Below are positions 51,601-61,989 of a DNA stretch of 64,000 bases, piece by piece. The DNA lies in assembly GCA_934047225.1 (NCBI GenBank), contig CAKOHE010000120.1, forward strand, positions 533,775 through 597,774, in the 5' to 3' direction. Each line of letters opens with the position of its first letter. Positions within the stretch are counted from its first letter, which is position 1. This stretch comes from Ypsolopha sequella (taxonomy: Eukaryota > Arthropoda > Insecta > Lepidoptera > Ypsolophidae). The position numbers were made by a program, and so were the translations under genes. The notes beneath the pieces are model-generated. The model saw only the letters and a program-made list of their open reading frames with translations, searched no databases and was not told the DNA's origin.

Positions 51601-52501
51601 AACAAACGAATATAAATCCATACCAGCCAGCATTATTTTTGTATATATTTCTGACCAAGGAGATTACATGTCAGCTGCCCTACGTAGTACAATATCTTTT
51701 ATTAATTTTTTTTAAGCTCTCTATAGATCGCTTCAAAGTAATTCTACTATTACAATATAAAAATCGAAAAAAGTGTATTTTCGCTCCACCGTAGTGTCCA
51801 ATGCACATATGGTAGTTCATAACATAAAGCCGGAGTTGACCTGCCATCAGACTTTGGACATTCATCCTGACATGCTCCTCCTAGCTTTGCTCGTCTTCAC
51901 ACATATTTCAGACTTTTTGTTTTCATTTGATACTTTATGATTTTTGTTTTTTTTTTCTATAATTTTAAATCAATAAAGGATGTTTCAGTAGAGCCCTAAA
52001 CCTTTCCAAATTCTCATTATCCCCAAGTTCAGGGTATTTCTTTCTAAATCCAACCCGAAGTTTGTCTACTTGATTTTTATTTTATAAAGTTTTATAAAGT
52101 ATACAAGAAAATACTTTTTCTCATCTGTTTTATTTATATTCTCACAGAAAATAACACAAAAGCAACATCTCAAAGGACAACAACTATCACCAACACAAGC
52201 ACAAAAGGTAGTGAATATTAAAGGATTTATGTTTTCTTAAATGTTAACCAAGTAGATTTTGACGTAAACTTTTTATGATATTACAGAAGCTAAGACAGAC
52301 ACAGAACCCAGAGCTAGGACCAGAACTGAACTCAAAGTATCCACAACAAAAGTCAAAGAGAACAAGTCTGCTGCTCCGCCAGGAAGTGTCACTAAAAGTG
52401 GCAAGAACCCTTCATGGAAATGGAGACCAAAACCAGCCCACTCTGGTGTACCAGTTCCTGAGAAAATGAAGAAACTGCTGCAAGAGGAAAATTACCTGTA
52501 A
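48671..52501 (+). CDS. Three-exon gene: 137-aa basic Ser/Thr/Lys-rich protein, unknown function
   Basis: Exons 48,671-48,809, 52,148-52,207 and 52,287-52,501 (139+60+215 nt = 138 codons with stop). All junctions are GT-AG and each splits a codon after its first base (G|AA, Glu both times), so the frame is continuous. ATG context is good (A at -3, G at +4). The protein starts MASRGTAKSTPAKRCIVTKT, is rich in Thr, Lys and Ser through the middle, and ends SWKWRPKPAHSGVPVPEKMK KLLQEENYL. No domain, signal peptide or membrane segment recognised; probably disordered and nuclear by composition (inference). Intron 1 (3.3 kb) hosts a TIR element and a mariner; intron 2 is 79 bp. Confidence 0.7.
48984..50048. 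mobile_element. TIR element with about 100-bp ends
   Basis: Left end TTTAGTATCGTTTGGCAG (48,986) and right end CTGCCAAACAATACTAAA (50,046). Inner TIR limits are TTAAAAGGTAATGCA (about 49,070) and TGCATTACCTTTTAA (about 49,950). G-rich and C-rich blocks lie inside each arm. The interior has a GC-rich palindromic part (GGTCGCCGAAGGCGACC near 49,620). No transposase. It lies in intron 1 of the three-exon gene. Confidence 0.75.
50390..51686 (-). mobile_element. mariner DNA transposon, nearly complete
   Basis: Left end TACGAGGGGAGGCTGAAAAG (from 50,390) and right end ACATGTCAGCTGCCCTACGTA (to 51,686) are imperfect inverted repeats (about 17 of 23 match), both bordered by TA. Length is about 1.3 kb, the usual size for mariner. 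It carries a transposase on minus and lies in intron 1 of the three-exon gene. Confidence 0.85.
50527..51633 (-). CDS. mariner transposase (C-terminus shifted at a T run)
   Basis: The likely start is the internal Met of MSVEKVKMDK (about 51,525), about 36 residues after the first Met. N-terminal HTH pair: QRAVIKFLTKEGNTPSGIRQ and QWEIARDVGVNKERVNEIIH, then WVPRML (usual WVPHEL). Catalytic triad: VTCDETWI, LILHDNAPVHTA and HPPYSPDLAPCDYFLF, i.e. D,D34D. The frame stops after DYFDDKPFFFF at a run of 13 T. One frame over, the usual end (NGLNSIFEKF, then LLAKDYIEK) continues, so a 1-nt slip removed the last 20-odd residues. The core is otherwise open. Confidence 0.93.
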   Translation of the reverse strand: MLAGMDLYSFVILFSKCITFICLLHDVYLSPTIVSNMSVEKVKMDKIEQRAVIKFLTKEGNTPSGIRQRMLRVFGSLCSSEFVIKFWSRQFKLGRESLEDDPRSGRPVSAVTDENVARVKKIILEDRRVKQWEIARDVGVNKERVNEIIHEHLNMSKVSARWVPRMLTAFDMERRVKCCEEFLDMSRGKEEEIISRIVTCDETWIRQWDPESKQESLQWKFKDEKPPRKFKVCPSAGKLMATIFWDTEGILLIDYLPKKTTMNADYYSNLLYQLRETIKEKRRGKLSNGILILHDNAPVHTARTTKLAIKDNGFETIDHPPYSPDLAPCDYFLFRLLKKDLRGRRFMTDDEMKAAVSDYFDDKPFFFF

Positions 52502-52568
52502 AAGTTTTTGTGTTGTTTATATTATTATGTTGTACACCAAGTAATTAATCAGGGCATTATTCATATAA

Positions 52569-53355
52569 AGCCGATTTTGAAGGTTTTAGTTTTAAGATAA
52601 GAAACCTACTAAAAAACTTGATTTTAAATGACAGCACTATTTTTTGTTATTTTGAAGGGCATTAGTATGTGTTTCTTATAGTTTTTGTATACGAGAGAAA
52701 TTACGATGTTATCCCTCATCATACCTTACCATCATACAAGGCTCGCAATATGTAAATGGACACATTTTGGAAAAACTGCAATTTAAAAATTGTATTTGAT
52801 TGAAGTGTGTACGTGTCGAGAGCAACTAGGTACGATGTTGTCCCTCATCATACCTTACCATCATACAAGGGTCGCAAGCTGTATATAAGTGGACAAATCT
52901 ACTCTTTTCAATGGAAATAAAACGTAGATGTGTCATCAGGTTATAACACAAATTTTGACAAAACTGCAATTCAAAAATGTATTTCATTGAAGTGTGTACG
53001 TGTCGAAGAATGTTTTTAATACGGTACACATCTATTTCTATCACAAAACTGTAAAATACTACAGGAAAAGTCGTCGGAAAATTTAGTTAGTTTTTATGAG
53101 GGACCATATGAGCAGCTGATTAAAATCTTACTAAAAACACTAAATTTACTCAAGTGACAGCTCTAAACTGTGCCTTGAAGATACCAAAACACGTTAGTTG
53201 AGTAAATTAGTGCTGTCAAACATAAATTTAGCAGATTTTAAGTTTGACGTTTATAAAATCATGACTTGAAAATGGCTCTTCACACTATCACTTCTATCAC
53301 AACTTAGTGTAAATTTAGATTCGTCAAACTAAAACTAAAACCTTCAAAATCAGCT
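52569..53355. mobile_element. TIR element just downstream of the three-exon gene
   Basis: Left end AGCCGATTTTGAAGGTTTTA (52,569) and right end TAAAACCTTCAAAATCAGCT (53,355) are inverse copies over about 26 bp. Inside are two direct copies of a roughly 130-bp segment (CCCTCATCATACCTTACCAT at about 52,712 and 52,843). Non-coding. It begins 68 bp after the stop codon, so it may supply the gene's 3' UTR end. Confidence 0.65.
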
Positions 53356-53481
53356 TTAATGTATCATTAAAAATAAGCAAATGCTAAAAATGTTACTTTT
53401 AAAGTACCTGAAACAGGACAAACAAATACTTATATAAGTACGTACAACGTCACAGGACAACACAATAAACATTATTACTTA

Positions 53482-54358
53482 TTATACTTTAATATTATTA
53501 ATTTGAATAAACTTGGCAAGGATAAAAATTACTTCTTTATTAGGAATAGACAATAAATATGATATATTGGCAGGAAGGGATATATTATAATCTGATAGAG
53601 AAGGATAGATAGGAGCACAATTATTGTTTAATGGACAACTGAAAAATGTTTGATCCAAAGATCCCTCCTCAGTACCACAGTCACACAGGGGCGAGTCCCT
53701 TAACCGGAATCTAAACAACCGAACAGGAGAGCACGTGTGACCAAGCCTCATTCTAATAAGGACACTCGTAACTCGCTTGACAAATTTACGAAATTTATAA
53801 AACCATGGACGGGATGGAATTCGAGGCTGAATTTGAGAATAAAAATAATTAAAACAATCCCATTCATCCTGCCACTCAATCAAAAGTTTTTTGGGTGGAA
53901 TGGACATAAGGTCATAAGGACATAAGGTCCTGACAAAAATTTTGGTAAAAGATATCATCCCCCACTGAAATAGCATCCTCAGCTAACCGGTCAGCCTCCT
54001 CATTACCAACGATACCAACATGCCCAGGAATCCAAACCAATGTAACCTGGGTATGATTGTTAAAACAAAACAAAAGTAGTTCCTTAATTTTACACAATAA
54101 AGGATTATGTACACAGTTCTTAAAGGGATTTTGACGAATAGACTCTATTGCACTTAAACTGTCAGAAAATATAACTGAATTGACAATTAGATTATCAGCA
54201 ATATGAATTAACGCACTCAGGATAGCAAGACACTCTCCTGAGAAAACCGTAGCTTCAGGAGGTAACCTATGAAGTCTCTTAAACCCAGTATTCAAGTGAA
54301 AAAATGCTGAACCTACACAACCAACTTCCGCCAGCTTAGAGGCATCAGTAAAAAACAA
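53482..54358 (-). pseudogene. I-like LINE RNase H and C-terminal domain
   Basis: RNase H: FFTDASKLAEVGCVGSAFFH, SGECLAILSAL, VIFSDSLSAIESI, LVWIPGHVGIVGNEEADRLA, with the Asp, Glu, Asp and Asp positions. The C-terminal frame (53,976-53,482) has PSRPWFYKFRKFVKRVTSVL, RLGHTCSPVRLFRF and the Cys cluster PLCDCG...FFSCPL. The two frames join at a local duplication of CCTTATG words near 53,905-53,930 that shifts the frame. Confidence 0.9.
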
Positions 54359-54595
54359 GTTCCAGGCAAGCCACTTAGAATGAACGACCTGATTAAATAT
54401 ATCATTGGCATTTGGGGTATCTTTGTGAATGTGTAAGTTTACAATGTCTGGAGGGAAACAAATAGCTCTATACGAAGTTTTATAAATAGGAAGACAATCA
54501 GACTGAAATAAATGAGCTTCAATGTCATTAAGCCGAGGAAGACTTATGACAAGACAAGGAATACTCTTATGTACCCAATAATTGTTTGTTGAAAC

Positions 54596-56721
54596 GGGAT
54601 TATTCGAAAGAAAACATACTAAAGTTCGGTCAATGTCTGGAAAAAATACATTTTACTGACACATACTCCTCAGTGGATCCTGATGAAGCATTTGACAACT
54701 TTTATGACCTTTTTACTATGTTTTATGAGTTGTGTTTCCCTATTACAAAAGTAAAACATACAACAAAAAAATCCCCTAAATGGCTATCAAGAGGCATCAA
54801 AAACTGCAGTAAGCGCTGTAGGGACCTTCTTTGGAAGTACAGGACAACACGAACACAGGAAAACAAACACAAATTTAAAACCTATTCTAAAAGATTAAAA
54901 CATGTCATAACACAAACAAAAAAGGCACAAAACAATTATCACATTACAGAAGCAAAAAATAAATCAAAAGCTACATGGCAAGTTATAAATCAAGCAAAAG
55001 ACAACTTTCCTAGAGATTACATAGCACAAATAAAAACTAGCGATGGACTTATTAAAAACCCACGTGAAATAGCAGAAGCTTTTAATAATTACTTTATTGA
55101 TGAAGTAGTACCAGTTACAAAGGACAACATAAAAAATAATAATTTACCACACATATTAAGCAAACCTCATTCGCTGTTTATGGAACCTACCTGTCCCGAA
55201 GAAATATATCATGTTATTACAAACTTAAAAAATACGAATAGTACCGGGTATGATAATATATGTACACGAGTAATAAAATATGTTTCTCTAATAATTGCGC
55301 CAATATTAAGTCACGTCACTAACCTATGCATCGAACGCGGTGTTTTTCCAAAGAAACTTAAACTGTCTGTTATAAAACCTTTATTCAAAAAAGACGATAA
55401 AGAAAACATGGAGTTCTACAGACCAGTTGCACTAATTTCCATAATGTCCAAGATCATCGAGAACATAATTCACCACAGATTATATAAATACTTCGAAACT
55501 AACAATATACTAGTGCACGAGCAAAACGGATTCAGGAAAAATAAAAATATTGATCTCGCGATTTACGATTTTTTAAATAAAATATATAAGAGAGTCGATA
55601 ATCGACTGCCAATATTCGCACTCTATTTAGACATGACAAAAGCGTTTGATCACGTAGACCAAAAAATCCTATTAGAAAAACTAGAAAATTATGGTGTAAG
55701 AGGAAATGTTAATAATTTAATAAAATCATACTTAAGCGACAGAACTCAAATAACCAAAATTGAACGTATATGCCCTACATCTAAAACTGAAAAATCATAC
55801 ATATCTCACGCTAGAAGTGTGCACTACGGTGTGCCACAAGGCAGTGTTCTGGGTCCATTATTATTCCTCATATACATAAATGATTTGCCGAAATGTATCA
55901 AGCACCCGATGGTTTTATATGCTGACGACAGCACTGTTATTTGCGAAAATGAAAGTGATATAAACATGGACCTTAACTCAATCACTAATTGGCTAAAACA
56001 AAATAATCTGAAACTTAATATAGATAAAACGAGTGTAATGTCTTTTAAACAAAGGAATTATTCAAACCTTACGATGAATATACAGTTTGGAGGTAAAACC
56101 GTTGAGGAAATTAGGGTAACCAAATTTTTAGGCTTGCAAATTGATAATAACTTGAAATGGAATACACATATTGACCAAGTCAGTGCAAAAGTAACTCAGT
56201 TTTCTTATGCCCTTTACATGCTGGGTAAAACTGTAAATCGCAAAACAGTACTCACAGCTTATTATGGATATGTGGTTCCAACTCTCAAATATGGGATAAT
56301 ATTCTGGGGAAACGCTACTGGCATGGAGACGGTACTAAGATCCCAAAAAAGATGCATAAGGGCTATCTGTAGGTTGCGAAAAACGGACACTTGTGTACCA
56401 AAATTCAAGCAATTAAAATTACTCACAGTACCAGCGCTGTACATATATGAAACTGCAATTTTTGTAAGATCGCACCCAGAGTATTTTCAATATGTTACAC
56501 GAGCAAGACGCTGTGATCGTCTGCGCCTCGTACAATGTAAAACCTCACTTTTTCACAACAGTATATTTGCCATGGCACCTTCTATATACAATAAAATACC
56601 TAAATTTATTCGGGATTTCAATAATATGAATGATTTTATAAAACAACTCAAGACTTTTTTAATAGACAAAGCGTACTATTCAGTTAATGAATTTTTGAAT
56701 GATAAATCTATGACAGGTTAA
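54596..56721 (+). CDS. Nested LINE reverse transcriptase, endonuclease missing
   Basis: About 700 codons, uninterrupted. Linker KSPKWLSRGIKNCSKRCRDL, then RT: TGYDNICTRVIKYVS, FYRPVALISIMSKIIENIIH, QNGFRKNKN, ALYLDMTKAFDHVDQKILLE, GVPQGSVLGPLLFLIYINDL, VLYADDSTVI, FLGLQIDNNLKW. Then the post-RT domain (YYGYVVPTLKYGIIFWGNAT, SQKRCIRAICRL). Catalytic residues are intact and the frame has no lesion, so the insertion is recent. The jockey/CR1 side is inferred from motifs and the lack of RNase H. The first three codons of the open frame (54,586-54,595) belong to the host LINE. Confidence 0.92.
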
Positions 56722-57014
56722 TATTTTTATTATTTTGAATCAGGACATATTATTTTATTGTGTACTTATAATTATTTCTTAGGTGAGGTTAGTTAACCGT
56801 TGACATTTATATTAAATACTGACATTTTTTAAATATTTGTAATTTTAGCATTTGTGTGTTTATTTGTTTCAATTTTTATTTCGTATTTTGTATTTTGTTT
56901 GTTGTTTTATATTTGTATGTCAAATGACAGATTATAAAGGACTTTATATTATGTTTGAACACCACTTGTAAACTTATAATCACAAATAAATTAAATTTGA
57001 ATTTGAATTTGAAT
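54596..57014 (+). mobile_element. Nested 5'-truncated LINE with hexamer tail
   Basis: An exact TTGAAAC duplication (54,589-54,595 and 57,015-57,021) brackets the element. The 3' end is a TTTGAA-type hexamer tail (about 56,994-57,014). The body starts inside ORF2, downstream of the endonuclease. Because it lies inside the I-like LINE, it is the younger of the two. Confidence 0.93.
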
Positions 57015-57165
57015 TTGAAACAAGGTTAGAAAGATAAACCAATTTAGAGAGATGAGGGTGGGAATTTGATTGAGCAACTCGGAACAGGAATCTGTCCGAT
57101 AGAAACTGCCTTCTTAAATCCAATGGCGGCTCAACCGCCTCAACCTGCATCGCCCGAATCGGTGA

Positions 57166-58482
57166 TTACCTCATGGCCCCCAAAATAACACGTAGAGCCT
57201 TAGCCTGTACAGTATCCAGTTTCTTTAAAGCCATTTTACTACAAGGCTCCAAAATGAATGTGGCAAAATCCAAATAGCTTCTTATTAAAGCATTATACAA
57301 TAATTTTTGAGAGTATGGATGGGCACCCCACCATGTACCTGACAACAAAGCTCTTAAAATATTAATATTTTTCTCGCATTTTTTGATAATTTGATCAATG
57401 TGTAATTTACCACTTAATTTGGAGTCTAAAACAAGTCCCAAAAATTTAACACTATCCTGGATAGGAATTACATGCCCATTATACTCAAAAGTTACATTTG
57501 GAAGATGTCTAGACCTGGTGAAAATGACGCCAACACTTTTTGTAGGAGACAAAACCAAACCATGTTCACTTAACCAGTTGTCCAATGAGGCTAAGGAACT
57601 ATTTAAATTGTTGGTTGCTTCATTAACATCCACGCTACTACTGTAAAGACAAATGTCATCAGCATATTGGAGCATACAACAATCAGCACCATCAATGGAA
57701 GAACCAATATCAAACGTGTACAGATTAAATAATATAGGGCTCAGAACTGATCCCTGAGGCAAGCCTCTCCAAACGTTTCTTGATGAAATGATTTGAATAT
57801 CAAGTCTCAAATGAATTTTGCGATCAACGAGAAAGTTACAAATGAATAAGACTAATTTTGCCGGAATACTCAGCTGTAGCAACTTGCCTCTGAGTACCGA
57901 AATTGGAACAGAATCATACGCACCCGAAATATCCAAAAAGGCGGCCGTAACAAACTCGTTTTGAGTGAGATTAGTACGAAGATCGGTATACAAAATACAG
58001 TGACTATCTGTAACACTCCTTCCTTTTCTGAATCCAAATTGGGTCGCAGGTAAAATTTTAGAACTTTCTGCCCACCAGTCAAGACGATTCTTAATAAGGT
58101 GTTCTGCAATTTTAGAAAGCACTGAAGCAAGGGCAATAGGTCTATGCGAATCAGGAAGTTCTGGGTCTTTACCTGGCTTTAATATGGGAATAATTATTTG
58201 GTTTTTCCAGGAATCCGGAACAGTTCCTTCATGGAACATGCAATTTATAAGGGACAAAAAATATTTACGGGTATGCTGGGAGGCCCTTACCAAGAAAGAG
58301 TAAGAGATCCCATCTATTCCAGGAGCAGAATCAGAAAGACCCTCTAGGACAATATTAAGTTCTTCCATCGAAAATGGAGCAGACAATGAATCACTGCTTT
58401 GAGACAAGTTATAAGAAATAGAAAGTTCAATGAGGTGGGGGACATAGGGTGGGGCTAGCCTGTCCAAAAATGGCTCAGTCAT
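57166..58482 (-). pseudogene. I-like LINE reverse transcriptase
   Basis: Blocks in order: SAPGIDGISYSFLVRAS, HRPIALASVLSKIAEHLIKN, FGFRKGRSVTD, AAFLDISGAYDSVPISVL, GLPQGSVLSPILFNLYTF, CCMLQYADDICLYSSS, FLGLVLDSKL. Catalytic LDISGAYD and YADD are intact. The stop after ILGAMR (57,166) lies before the insertion point of the nested LINE. Confidence 0.92.
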
Positions 58483-58507
58483 AGAAAGCCTAAAATTACT
58501 TTCAGCC

Positions 58508-59424
58508 TAATTTCGGGCCTTAATAACATTGCAGCAATCCGCGTCCCACCAAGGTGGAGGAGGAAATTTCTGAGAAGCTTTTTTAAGAGGTATGAATTCT
58601 TCAGCAGATGTGATCATGGATTCAACAAAACCATTATAACTATCACTTATGTTGTTGGAGGAAACTTCGGGAAGAGAAGTGACCTTGACATCAAGAGCAG
58701 ATGAAAATCCGTCCCAATCAGCAGCAGAAAGACAAAACTTTTGTAAAGGGGAAAAGGGGGAAGGAGGACAGTAAGAGGGAAAAGAAATACATATGGGGGC
58801 ATGATCACTAGAATAAGTTAAATTTGAAACATCCCAAGATAGAAAAGATGCAAGCGAAGATGAGCACAAGGCAAGATCCAATGGAGAAGGCAAATGTGGA
58901 GGGGGCGGGAAATAAGAAGGCCTGCCATCATTAAGAACACACAGGTTAAAGTCATCCAGTATATCAACTAAACAATTACCAGGGCCATCTCTTTTATGAG
59001 ATCCCCACAGGGGGTGGTGACAATTAAAATCTCCTAAAATTAAGAGAGGTCCGGGAATTAAATTAATAAGCGATTTAATATTATTCATAACCACACCAGA
59101 TGGACCAGGGAGATAGACATATAGAATAGAAAACATGTGAATTTTGATGGCAACGGCATAAACACCCTGATAAACAGGGAGAGGAATTCTGTTATACTTT
59201 ATATTTTTTCTTATCAATATTGCAGCGCTATCCCAACCATCCAGTCTATCATGTCTGAGACATGAATAGCCTGGGACGGCAAAACGCAACTCAGGCTTAA
59301 GCCAGGTCTCGCAGACAGCAACTGCAATAGGCTTATGTTTATTAATAAGGAAAAGAAGATCATGTAACTTAGGAGATAAACTCCTAGCGTTCCACTGGAC
59401 TATTTTGTCCAGTGTGGTTTCCAA
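58508..59424 (-). pseudogene. I-like LINE endonuclease domain
   Basis: IVQWNARSLSPKLHDL, AVCETWLKPE, LLILGDFNCHHPLWG, LDLALCSSSLAS and YSSDHAPICISF give the Asn, Glu, Asp/Asn, Asp and Asp-His positions of the endonuclease. The frame ends at a TAG (58,505-58,507) that is in frame with the RT that follows, so a single nonsense change splits the original polyprotein. Confidence 0.9.
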
Positions 59425-59430
59425 TTAAAT

Positions 59431-61400
59431 TTATAAGTTGATTTATCTTCTCAGCAGCGTTGGGCGGTAATGGGAAATTGGGAGAGGAAACAAAAGAAAT
59501 TAGATACATAGTCCAAAATGACTAAAATAGGCTCTGTAGAGTTAACAGATTGGGAAAATTGAGGTAATGAATTAGAAATGTCAAGTAATCGTCACTGAGA
59601 GTTATGTCAGTTATCGAGCAAGCAACTAAAGTAAAATGCAAAACTATTGTACCCTAACCCAAAGGAGGCCCCAGGTCCAGACGCGCGAATCCACGCGACA
59701 TCTCTGTATGTCTCTACTGTGTGAATGTGTGCGTACGTCAAACAAGATGCGACACAGCTACTAGCCGTTCAGAATTTGTACTGAATACGGGTGTGTTTTG
59801 TAATACCTAAAATGATGAATGAAAACTTAATGTGTTTTAAATTTTGTTTTAATAATCTGTAACATGATAACATAGGCTATGTTTCCGCTCGAACAATATC
59901 ATACGTTTTGTTGTTTTTAATACAAAACAAATAAGAAGAAAACGGGTAACTTATGGTGTAAAAATGTGCGAATTGCAAATCGCTGACATTTCGTTTCAGG
60001 TTAGTATTTTGGAAGGAAACATATTCATGAACCTATAAAAATACTGTCTTAATCAGAATAACAGCATTTTTTTTTGAAATATGCTCGAATTGCAAATGAT
60101 TTTGGTATGTATTACGTTTGTATGGATAATTAATTTTGCACCGGCCTCTTAACAGAAACTAGTTCACTCCCCGCAACGGCAGGTGAATTCTATTTAGTAA
60201 CGCGTTTTCGAACTTTTAAACGCGTATTTTCACAAATTACGGTGTGGACATATTTTGATTCAGTAAAAGTACACGGGCTAAAATAACACTATATATTCTA
60301 GTTTATTTAGAAGTACGTGTCTACTGTTTTTAATAACTTTAGAGAACTAGCTATATGGTATTTGCAAGTAAATTATGATATTTGTATCCATTATAAGGAT
60401 TTTTTTGCTTTGAAAACCAAAATTTGGTTTTGCATGCTACTTGAGATGTTGTTTTAAGGCCTATTTTATGGTTTTTTATATTGAAGCGATGCTTCTACGA
60501 AACCAATAAATTGATACTAATACCATTATAATTCGCACCTTCGGTGGTACAAGGGCTCAACTGCACTTTTTGTAATTTTACAGGAGAGCCATTTTAATTT
60601 TTTTTTTCATTTCGTGTTGTATTATTCGTCTTTGTATTGCTTCAAAGTGTTTGTTCTTGGCGTGAAATACGACCCATTTATTTGTGAATATGGCCATGTA
60701 CTTTGCAGGTGTCAAATATTTTTTTGTTAATTGTTATTAATATTTTTTCAAAATACGGTAAGTATATGTACATTTATGCCTTTGTTCCACCAACATTTAA
60801 ATCATTTTGTAATTATGACCATATTTATCGTTCGTATTTTAATGATTTTGAAATAAAAACAAGTTTATTTTGTGCAAAACAATATTTCATTTCATAATTA
60901 TACATCTTTTTTTTTAGGAACTTCTGTTGAAAAGACTTAAAAATCACTAGCAAAACTGTTTGGAATTTGCTTCTAAAATTAGCGACAACATTAACAACAT
61001 TGTATCTGTGTCTATAGTAATCAGTCAGTTTTTACTTTACTGTAGAACGTTTTTTATGTAAACAAATCAAAACTAACAAACATAAAACTACAAACAATCT
61101 TCATAGCTATTGTTGTACAGACAACTTTGGCATTTTACAGTAAATCTTTAACAAAAAAACGATGTAAAAGAAAACGTATCTAAGAAAGAAACCAAAATAA
61201 TAATAGCAACAATGCTTTCATAGAAAACAAATCAATCACATAGCACGAGATTCTGTAAACTCACGCATGTGAAGACATGCGTGAGATTACAGATATCTAC
61301 TACCCATTTGCTTCTGCATTATACCCGCATACAGATGAATACTCAGATTAACAATCAACTTTAATCTTAAGTATTATTGTCATAAATTTAAAATATTATA
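59431..61400. other. Repeat-rich, non-coding stretch
   Basis: AT-rich. Contains GGTACAAGGGCTCAACTGCA (about 60,547), a phrase seen in dispersed insect repeats, and a short inverted pair ACTCACGCATGTGAAGACAT / GCGTGAG at about 61,260-61,284. No supported gene. Confidence 0.4.
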
Positions 61401-61401
61401 A

Positions 61402-61989
61402 TTAAAATATTGTATTATAATACTGCTCATAGAATTTGGGAAGTATATTTGAGTTAATCAGTTGACGAATGTCTTCTTTTTTTCTGTTTGGGAGTGGTAA
61501 CTTCTCAGTATACAACCTGTTGAATACAATATCTTTTATTTGTTTTCTATTGCCAGCACGACCTATTCTGACTTTTGCCTCCGTCCAGGTCTCAGATTTG
61601 TAGGTGTTTCTGTATTGATATGTCTCTGAGCCTTTAGTAAATTTTATGGCTTTCATTTCTGTCAGCTTAATGGTATTTCCATCAACATTCTTGTTGAGAT
61701 TCAAATTTGTTTCATCAGCCAATAACTTCAAGTCAAAGAAAGAATCAAAATTCATTTCATTGACTTTGAAGTGGTTGCCACGTTTTTTGGCATTACGAAT
61801 AAGACTTACATAGGTACTCAGCTGGAGAGTATATAGTTCCTGCTTTTTTAGCCCGTTTAACGTTTTTTTCGATGACGGAATGAACTGCATCAGCTTTGTT
61901 TTGCGTATGTCCTCTAATGAGGAACTTTTGTGTTATTGATTGTATGGGCAATGTATTCACTGCGTATAAATACATGCCAAAAACGAACC
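61402..61989 (-). pseudogene. C-terminal fragment of a multi-copy insect protein (GHTQN motif)
   Basis: A TTATATTTCAG acceptor precedes FGMYLYAVNTLPIQSITQKF, then LIRGHTQNKADAVHSVIEKN and GTIYSPAEY. One frame over it continues VSLIRNAKKRGNHFKVNEMN, TEMKAIKF and ends NSNILPKFYEQYYNTIF. I recall this 'RGHTQNxxDxxHSxIEK' pattern from repeated, probably transposon-derived proteins in insects, but have no secure family name. The frameshift at about 61,835 indicates a dead copy. Upstream exons were not found. Confidence 0.6.

Larger units (their letters stand above)
53460..59430 (-). mobile_element. I-like LINE with RNase H, split by a nested LINE
   Basis: Minus order: endonuclease (59,424-58,508), RT (58,482-57,166), gap, RNase H (54,358-53,912), Cys-rich C-terminus (53,976-53,482). 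An RNase H after the RT places it in the I superfamily. It is cut at TTGAAAC by the younger plus-strand LINE (54,596-57,014). No ORF1 is visible upstream, so it is 5'-truncated. Confidence 0.88.

Noticed and set aside
51525..51633. The longer start of the mariner transposase
   Set aside because: The first roughly 36 residues are hydrophobic and unlike mariner N-termini; MSVEKVKMDK is the more likely start.
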